Source: Planctomycetaceae bacterium
GTDB lineage: Bacteria; Planctomycetota; Planctomycetia; Pirellulales; Thermoguttaceae
Length of the DNA stretch: 7,262 bases
NCBI GenBank assembly: GCA_003509805.1
Contig: DOMV01000356.1
Span: 2,162-9,423, forward strand
Reading direction: 5' to 3'
Below, in pieces: positions 1 to 5,278 of the stretch. Each line of letters starts with the position of its first letter. Within the stretch, counting starts at the first letter, position 1. Both the position numbers and the translations under genes were made by a program. The notes under the pieces are model-generated. The model ran no database searches. It was not told where the DNA came from and worked only from the letters and a program-made list of their open reading frames with translations.

Positions 1-551
1 GCCAGTACGGCCACCGGGCCGAGGTAAACCCGTTTCGGTTCCGCTGCCGGGTCAAGTTTCAGTTCCTCGCACAACGCTTTCCATAACCACGGCGGCGTGT
101 CCGGATCGGAATTTTCGACGACGGCCGGGCCGAACGTTTCGCAAAGCAGGGCAAAGCCGTTCTCATCCTTGGGAATCGGCGCCCCCCGTTCCGCCCGGAG
201 CGCTGCGAAATAATCGACCGACTTTTCATCACGTTTCAGCGGTTCCGTGATAAAGGTGGTTTCGGGACGTATCTCAAGGGGTTTTCCTTGAAAGGCGGCG
301 TAATAGACGGCCAGGCAAACGACGACGAACGACAGGAACACGACGAATCCGCAACCGGAACAACCGAGACAACAACCGGAAACGTCGCTTCGTGTCGAGG
401 GCGCTCTCACCGGATCGTCCAGCGTCTGTTCCTTCCGCGACGGATCATCAAAAAAACGATCACGATTCGGTTCGAAATCATCCCGTTTTCCGCCGAAATC
501 ACTTTTTCCGCCGAAATTACCGTGAGGGGCCGGGAAATCGTTCTGCGTCAT
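1..551 (-). CDS. Partial single-pass membrane protein with Cys/Gly-rich juxtamembrane motif (3' end outside window)
   Basis: Reading the minus strand from the ATG at 551 gives 183 codons with no stop before the window edge, so the gene continues beyond position 1. Residues 1-55 are hydrophilic and disordered-looking, with two six-residue repeats containing FGGK. Residues 59-68 read GCCLGCSGCG, directly followed by a hydrophobic helix at about 69-87 (FVVFLSFVVVCLAVYYAAF). The rest (TFITEPLKRDEKSVDYFAAL, later ALLCETFGPAVV and PPWLWKALCEEL) should lie outside the cytoplasmic membrane. The TEPL...DY.AAL...GP pattern resembles, from memory, a planctomycete-specific family of unknown function. No catalytic motif is visible in the part present. 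No Shine-Dalgarno precedes the ATG, and no ATG, GTG or TTG lies in frame within about 60 bp upstream. The six-codon repeat period and continuous frame support real coding. Function unknown. Confidence 0.75.
   Translation of the reverse strand, partial: MTQNDFPAPHGNFGGKSDFGGKRDDFEPNRDRFFDDPSRKEQTLDDPVRAPSTRSDVSGCCLGCSGCGFVVFLSFVVVCLAVYYAAFQGKPLEIRPETTFITEPLKRDEKSVDYFAALRAERGAPIPKDENGFALLCETFGPAVVENSDPDTPPWLWKALCEELKLDPAAEPKRVYLGPVAVL
486..520 (-). repeat. 18-bp in-frame tandem repeat within the partial membrane-protein gene
   Basis: Two near-identical 17-bp copies (486-502 and 504-520) repeat with an 18-bp period, exactly six codons. On the minus strand they encode NFGGKS followed by DFGGKR in the disordered N-terminus. 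The period being a multiple of three fits duplication inside a translated frame. Confidence 0.7.
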
Positions 552-635
552 GATAAAAAAACGGGGATATGCCGAAGCCGGGGTGTGTTCGCATGAACAA
601 ATTGGGCAACATGGGAAAGAAAGGTTGCAAACGGT

Positions 636-663
636 AGCCTACCTTAAACGCCCGTAACGTCAA
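636..663 (-). promoter_or_regulatory. Weak candidate sigma70-type promoter for the partial membrane-protein gene
   Basis: On the minus strand a TTGACG hexamer (663-658, one mismatch to the -35 consensus) is followed after 16 bp by TAGGCT (641-636), a poor -10 match. It lies about 85 bp before the ATG at 551, in the 126-bp gap after the guanine deaminase stop. A short inverted repeat, GGTAG-C-CTACC at 633-643, overlaps the -10 element. The match is close to what chance would give in an intergenic gap, so this is only a candidate. Confidence 0.2.
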
Positions 664-677
664 CACGGCCTAATACC

Positions 678-1148
678 CTAATACATTGTCCTGTCCGGCT
701 TTTGATTCCACTCCAGGAACAGCGCACGGCAAGGCTCCCGATCGATAATGGTCGGCGAAAGCAGTGGGCTGTCGGCAATACCGGCCATGAGCCGATAACA
801 GTAATCGTCGTCGAACCCCCCGAGTGCCGAATCATGCCGGTCGGCCCCGAAGTACAAGGTCCGGATTCCCGCCCAGTGAATCGCGAACAAACACATCGGG
901 CACGGTTCGCACGTACTGTAAATCGCGCAGTCCTCCAAATGAAAACGGCCCAACTTCCGTGAAGCCTCGCGAATCGCGACGATTTCGGCGTGCGCCGTCG
1001 GGTCGTTCGTTCCCAAAACGTCGTTGTGGGCAACGGCGACGATCTCTCCGTCCCGGACGATGACGGCGCCGAACGGTCCGCCCCGGTTGGCTTCGACTCC
1101 GCGTCGCGCAGCCTCGATCGCTTTTTGCATGTATTCGTTCACGTTCAA
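678..1148 (-). CDS. guaD: Guanine deaminase (cytidine/deoxycytidylate deaminase-fold, GuaD type)
   Basis: The product is expected to hydrolyse guanine to xanthine and ammonia in the cytoplasm, as part of purine salvage and catabolism. With the TTG start at 1148 it has 156 residues. Visible motifs are GGPFGAVIV (23-31), N42, the zinc/catalytic TAHAE with H53 and E55, and CEPCPMC with zinc-binding C83 and C86. GFDDDY follows, with D114, and the chain ends in Tyr156. From memory, these numbers coincide with the Bacillus subtilis enzyme (His53, Glu55, Cys83, Cys86, Asn42, Asp114, C-terminal Tyr156, 156 residues), which favours guanine over tRNA adenosine or cytosine as substrate. The start is uncertain: GTG at 1142 has a GGGA seven bases upstream; ATG at 1202 or 1214 would add an N-terminus the family lacks. 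The frame stays open to 1391, but that part contains a 13-bp repeat and looks non-coding. It is divergent from the LptD-like gene and upstream of the partial membrane gene, with no operon link evident. Confidence 0.9.
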   Translation of the reverse strand: MNVNEYMQKAIEAARRGVEANRGGPFGAVIVRDGEIVAVAHNDVLGTNDPTAHAEIVAIREASRKLGRFHLEDCAIYSTCEPCPMCLFAIHWAGIRTLYFGADRHDSALGGFDDDYCYRLMAGIADSPLLSPTIIDREPCRALFLEWNQKPDRTMY

Positions 1149-1250
1149 TTCCCGGATAAGGGCGTCAGGCCGATCAGTCCACGATACGGGGCCACGATAC
1201 ATCAAGGATAGCATTTTTGACCCGCTTTCGCAATAGGACGCCGTAGCCGT

Positions 1251-1300
1251 GATTTTTCGTCCTGATTTTTCGTCCTGATTTTCCCCTTGATTTTTTTCGC
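1251..1300. repeat. 13-bp short tandem repeat, two exact and about two degenerate units
   Basis: Two exact copies of GATTTTTCGTCCT occupy 1251-1263 and 1264-1276. They are followed by a 12-bp degenerate unit (1277-1288) and a further GATTTTTTTCGC unit from 1289. The period is not a multiple of three, which argues that the reading frame extending through it on the minus strand is not translated. Confidence 0.75.
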
Positions 1301-1320
1301 GATACTTCCGATAATCCGCC

Positions 1321-1336
1321 TCCCCTTTTTCGGGGA
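1321..1336. repeat. Small inverted repeat (TCCCC / GGGGA arms, 6-nt loop)
   Basis: TCCCC at 1321-1325 pairs with GGGGA at 1332-1336 around the loop TTTTTC. The stem is only five base pairs and neither strand carries a T-run immediately after it, so it is not a typical Rho-independent terminator. Its role is unknown and it may be chance. Confidence 0.35.
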
Positions 1337-1704
1337 CCGGCCGAAACGGGCGGACATTCCTTGATCCTGTTTGCAGAACTCCTTGTACCAAAGTCGGTTG
1401 GACGAATTTGCAGTGCTCGGCGAGCCCCGCCTACCGTCAATGGCATTCGGTACGACGCATCGTTTTATACCTTTTAGCTCGAAGCCGGTTGAGTTTTCCG
1501 CTCGAACGATCCGCTTATGTCATTGCACAAACAGAAGTTAGAGTTGAGTGAGTGCGGCAGGCAGACGTGACCAAAATGTCCGTTTTCATCGCGTTTCCAG
1601 TAATACCTCTTAACTTTTAACTTATTTCGCCCCCCACTCCTTTGCCTGATTTTCCACGGACATCCGGACGGACTGCATGCAACCCGAGTTTATCGGCCAC
1701 GCTG

Positions 1705-4700
1705 ATGCTCCGCCTTGCCCCTGCTATGCTTGTTCGCAGTCTGGTTGTCCGTGGTCTGGTTTTGTGTCTTTTTCTCGTTTTCGGAGGCGGTTCTCCTTGG
1801 GCGGCCGAGGAAGGCCGACAGGCCGGCGTTTTCGGGGGGCACGTTTTCGGGGGCCAGCGGTCATATTTCCAAATGCCTTCCATGCAACGGGTTGGCGCGA
1901 TTCTTCCGAATTTCGGCGCCCAGCAGTCCGAACCGCCGAAGGAGGCATGGGAATCGAGCGATTTGCCCGGTTTCGGGGCTCCGGAAAACGCCTTTCTTCC
2001 GGCGGAACAGCACCCTTCCGGTTTTGGCAGCATCAATGTGCCCGGTGATTCCGCGGGCGGCGTGCCGCTGGGCGCCGGCGCGATTCTCGCCCCGAATCGG
2101 CAGGGTCAGGCTGATTTTTCGGGAAATACGCCGCTTTTTTATCCGGGACGCTCGACCGGCGACCCGGTATTGATTTCCGCCAAACAGGGCCGCATGCGAC
2201 GGCTTTCCCAATACGACCTGTATTTTCTCGAAGGCGATTGCGATATCCGGCAGGGCGACGATATCGCGAAAGGTCCGATGGCGGTCGTCTGGGTCGCCCG
2301 GGCCCGGACAGGGGACCGGCAGGCCGGGAACCAACCATCGCAAAAAGTCATCGTGTATCTCGAAAGCGCCGACGCGGGCGATCCCGTCCGGATCGCTTTC
2401 GGCCGGGGGCCGGGGGCGACGCGGATCAACGACTGGCAATGGCAGGGCGAATTTTCCACCGTCGCCTCCGTCAACAAATTCATCCCGATTCTCGATACGG
2501 AACGTTCCGGAATGCCGGACATCTACGGTCGCGCGATCGAATCGATGGGTTCAAAAAAAGGAACGATCCGGCAGGTTCAATTCCTGAGCGAAATCGGAGG
2601 AACTCCCAAAAGCACCGTGCCGGAAAAACCGACGGGGCGGCGGATCGGAATCTACTCGCGGAGCGATCAACTGCCGGATACGCAAACCGTCCAGGATCCG
2701 AACAACCCCGCCCGGTCGCTCTATGTCATCACCAACGGGATCAACTTGACGATCGAGGGCGTCAACGGGAACATGCCGGCGTTGCAGGGAAAGGTCCAGG
2801 ATATTTCGGCCGATTACGCCGTCATCTGGGCCAAAAACCTCGGGACGATCGAACGGGGCAAGGAAAACCTCCAGGATGAAAACGACGATTTCGAAGTCTA
2901 CCTGGCCGGCAACATCGTGTTCCGCGACGGGGATCGGACGATCTTCGCCGACCGGTTGTATTACGATGTGAAAAACAAGTTGGCCTACATTCTCGACGGA
3001 GAAATCATCGCCCCGGTTCCCGGTACGGCGAAAATGGGCATCAAGGGCCTCATCCGGATGAAGGCGGAAATCCTGCGGCAACAGGGGGACGGGTTGTTCG
3101 AAGCGGAAAACGCGATGATCACCAGCAGCATGCTGGGCAAGCCGAGCTACAAACTCCGTGCGAAAACGATGACGCTGAACCAGACCTCGACGCCGTTGTA
3201 CAACACCTTTACCGGGGCGCCGATCATCGATCCGGAAACCGGCCGGCAGGAAGTCGAGCCGAAAATGTGGCTGGTTTCGGAGAACAATTTCATCGATTCG
3301 GGCGACATCCCGGTCTTTTACTGGCCCTGGATGGCCGCGAACGTCCAGGACCCGATCCTGTATATCAGGTCGTTCGGGTACGGCAACGACACGATCATGG
3401 GCAACCAATTCCGGACGGGCTGGAATCCCTACCAGATACTCAACATCCGAAAACCGCCGGAAGGAACTTCGTGGGACGTCAACGTCGATTATTTCGACAA
3501 GCGCGGCCTGGCGCTCGGAACGAGCTTCGCGTACGACCGCCCCGGTTGCCTGGGAATACCGGGAAAAACGCGCGGGGCAATCCATTTTTGGGGACTCGAC
3601 GACGAGGGTTATGACAACCTCGGCCGCAGACGCAACCATATCAAACCGATGGAATCCTATCGTTACCGTTTCCTTTGGACCCACACGCAGGAACTCGGGA
3701 CCGGGCTCGATCCCTGGGTTTTATCCGCCCAGGTCGGCAAGACGAGCGACCGCAACTTCATGGAGCAATACTACGACAGTACCTGGTTTACCGCCCCGAA
3801 TGAGACGACCGCCCTGTCGTTGCGGAAAACGGAGGACAACCGGACGCTCGAACTTTCCACGGAGTATTCGCTCAATCCCTGGGTGACGAATACGAATACC
3901 CTACCCCGGCTCGACCATTACATTCTCGGCCAATCTCTTCTGAACGACACGTTCACCTGGCACGGCCACACCCGGGTCGAATATGCCCAGTACGTGATCG
4001 CCGACCCGACGGACCCCCAATACGGACGCGACCCTTTCCAATACCTCGAACAGGAAAAAATCACCGATTCCTCCGGGAACCCGGTCTCGCGCGCCGAAGG
4101 AGAGGTTTTTTCGACGCGACACGAGCTCGATTTGCCGTTCAGCCTGGGGCCCGTCCGTTGCGTTCCTTACGTCCTGGGGGATTTTTCCCACTGGGGCAAA
4201 GACCGGAGCGGTCAATCGCTCGATCGCCTTTACGGCCAAGCGGGAGTCCGTTTCAACCTGCCGCTCTGGAAGGTCAACCCAAACGTTTCCAGCAAGACCT
4301 GGTACGTCAACGGCCTGGCGCACAAGGTCGATTTCGACGCGGAATTCCTGCACGCCAGTGCCGATCAAAGCATCGACAACCTGATCCTTTACGACCCCCT
4401 CGACGATTGGTCGACCGATGCCGCCCGGCGCCGCTACGCCGCCGCGGCGACGTTCAACAAATACGGGGTTCCGATCTACGACGCGCGTTATTACGCCTTG
4501 AGAAGCGGTATCGCCGGAAACGTCAGTTCCCCGGTCATGGAAATCGCCGACTCGCTCACGATGCTTCGCGTCGGGATGACGCATCGTTGGCAAACGAAAC
4601 GCGGCGCCGCCGGGAGACGCAATATCATCGACTGGATCACCTTTTCGACGCATTTCAATTATTATCCGAAAGAAATGTCCTACTACAAGGACACGATCGG

Positions 4701-5154
4701 GCTGATCGACTATGATTTCAACTGGCATATCGGCGACCGGGTGACCCTGTTTTCATCCGGTTTGTTCGACGCGGGCCAGGAAAGTCAGCAAATGGTCCAA
4801 CTCGGCATTTCGACGATCCGCCCCGGCCGGGGCAGTCTTTCGATGGCCGTCGATTGGCTCGAAGGCTGTATCTCACGCACCTACTTGTCGTTTAACGCCA
4901 GCTACACGATGAGTGAAAAATACGCGATGGCGTACACGACCGCGTACGACCTGACGGCGGAGAGAAACGTCGGTCACAATTTCGTGTTCATTCGGACCGG
5001 GGAATCGTTCCGCATCCTGTTGGGCGCCAATTACAACGAATCGCTTGAAAACTGGGGATTCACCTTCGGAATCGAGCCGAACTTCTTCCCTCGCCTGGCC
5101 GGCATCATGCAACGGGGAGTCAATCAGGCCAAACAAGGTTCCGGGATGCGATAA
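1705..5154 (+). CDS. LptD/OstA-family outer-membrane LPS-assembly-like protein, unusually long
   Basis: LptD is the outer-membrane barrel that inserts lipopolysaccharide delivered by the Lpt bridge. From the ATG at 1705 the product has 1149 residues, against roughly 780 in E. coli. A signal peptide runs to about residue 34 (LVVR, then GLVLCLFLVFGGG, then SPWAA); the ATG at 1726 would give a neater one. Residues ~35-165 are low-complexity, rich in FGG and Pro. OstA/LptA-like segments follow: YDLYFLEGDCDIRQGD (~172-187), and a clearer one at ~398-440 (VYLAGNIVFRDG, then TIFADRLYYDVKNKLAYIL). IPVFYWPWM (535-543) corresponds to the Pro-rich stretch before the LptD barrel, and YFDKRGLALGTSFAYD (596-611) to its first strands. 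Alternating aromatic strands continue to GFTFGIEPNFF (~1119-1128), followed by about 21 extra residues. RRNIIDWITFSTHFNYYP near 970-985 also fits LptD barrels. No Shine-Dalgarno is evident; a TTG at 1642 is a less likely start. Another OstA-containing barrel paralogue of different cargo cannot be excluded. Confidence 0.85.
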   Translation: MLRLAPAMLVRSLVVRGLVLCLFLVFGGGSPWAAEEGRQAGVFGGHVFGGQRSYFQMPSMQRVGAILPNFGAQQSEPPKEAWESSDLPGFGAPENAFLPAEQHPSGFGSINVPGDSAGGVPLGAGAILAPNRQGQADFSGNTPLFYPGRSTGDPVLISAKQGRMRRLSQYDLYFLEGDCDIRQGDDIAKGPMAVVWVARARTGDRQAGNQPSQKVIVYLESADAGDPVRIAFGRGPGATRINDWQWQGEFSTVASVNKFIPILDTERSGMPDIYGRAIESMGSKKGTIRQVQFLSEIGGTPKSTVPEKPTGRRIGIYSRSDQLPDTQTVQDPNNPARSLYVITNGINLTIEGVNGNMPALQGKVQDISADYAVIWAKNLGTIERGKENLQDENDDFEVYLAGNIVFRDGDRTIFADRLYYDVKNKLAYILDGEIIAPVPGTAKMGIKGLIRMKAEILRQQGDGLFEAENAMITSSMLGKPSYKLRAKTMTLNQTSTPLYNTFTGAPIIDPETGRQEVEPKMWLVSENNFIDSGDIPVFYWPWMAANVQDPILYIRSFGYGNDTIMGNQFRTGWNPYQILNIRKPPEGTSWDVNVDYFDKRGLALGTSFAYDRPGCLGIPGKTRGAIHFWGLDDEGYDNLGRRRNHIKPMESYRYRFLWTHTQELGTGLDPWVLSAQVGKTSDRNFMEQYYDSTWFTAPNETTALSLRKTEDNRTLELSTEYSLNPWVTNTNTLPRLDHYILGQSLLNDTFTWHGHTRVEYAQYVIADPTDPQYGRDPFQYLEQEKITDSSGNPVSRAEGEVFSTRHELDLPFSLGPVRCVPYVLGDFSHWGKDRSGQSLDRLYGQAGVRFNLPLWKVNPNVSSKTWYVNGLAHKVDFDAEFLHASADQSIDNLILYDPLDDWSTDAARRRYAAAATFNKYGVPIYDARYYALRSGIAGNVSSPVMEIADSLTMLRVGMTHRWQTKRGAAGRRNIIDWITFSTHFNYYPKEMSYYKDTIGLIDYDFNWHIGDRVTLFSSGLFDAGQESQQMVQLGISTIRPGRGSLSMAVDWLEGCISRTYLSFNASYTMSEKYAMAYTTAYDLTAERNVGHNFVFIRTGESFRILLGANYNESLENWGFTFGIEPNFFPRLAGIMQRGVNQAKQGSGMR
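1828..1854 (+). repeat. 15-bp in-frame direct repeat encoding VFGG-H/VFGG-Q in the LptD-like protein
   Basis: GTTTTCGGGGGG and GTTTTCGGGGGC recur at a 15-bp period (five codons), giving VFGGH then VFGGQ just after the signal peptide. It marks the start of the low-complexity N-terminal extension. Confidence 0.6.
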
Positions 5155-5278
5155 ACCAAAAATGACGGCCCGGGAACACCGGTTCGGAACACAGGCAATT
5201 CAGGCGTCACCGTAGGGAATCCACCCGTTCGGGGCTTTGATTTTGGGCGTTTTCATGCCGGTCGAAGCATGGAGAAGT
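5155..5278. other. Convergent spacer between the LptD-like and TPR genes
   Basis: The two genes end facing each other 124 bp apart. I looked for a stem followed by a T-run on either strand and found none; only short GC-rich self-complementary pieces occur, such as CCGG-GAACA-CCGG near 5169. No coding sequence is supported here. Termination may be Rho-dependent. Confidence 0.5.

Larger units (their letters stand above)
1149..1704. other. Divergent intergenic region (~550 bp) between guanine deaminase and LptD-like gene
   Basis: I see no convincing gene here. Reading frames extend into it from both sides (minus strand to 1391, plus strand back to a TTG at 1642), but the encoded sequences do not look like conserved protein. 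It contains a 13-bp tandem repeat (1251-1300), a 5-bp-arm hairpin (1321-1336) and AT-rich stretches near 1461-1475 and 1600-1628, the latter including a tandem TTAACTT pair at 1610-1623. Transcription must start in both directions from this region, but no -35/-10 pair stands out enough to name. No tRNA or riboswitch fold was recognised. Confidence 0.6.

Noticed and set aside
288..596. 102-codon open frame on the plus strand at the left edge
   Set aside because: It is antisense to the minus-strand membrane-protein gene, which has a transmembrane helix and an in-frame six-codon repeat; the plus-strand product is Thr/Arg-rich and featureless.
1415..1437. GC-rich segment containing GGCG-AGCCC-CGCC, considered as a tRNA arm or terminator
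   Set aside because: Only a four-base-pair stem forms; no acceptor, D or anticodon arms can be drawn around it and no T-run follows.
1610..1623. Tandem TTAACTT pair upstream of the LptD-like gene, considered as an operator or -10 region
   Set aside because: Two 7-bp copies in AT-rich DNA are easily chance, and no -35 partner at proper spacing was found.
2551..3684. 377-codon open frame on the minus strand inside the LptD-like gene, plus a 275-codon one at 3901-4728
   Set aside because: They lie antisense to a gene with clear domain motifs. The products are Arg/Asp/Val-rich without recognisable domains, as expected when GC-rich codon use removes stops from the complementary frame.
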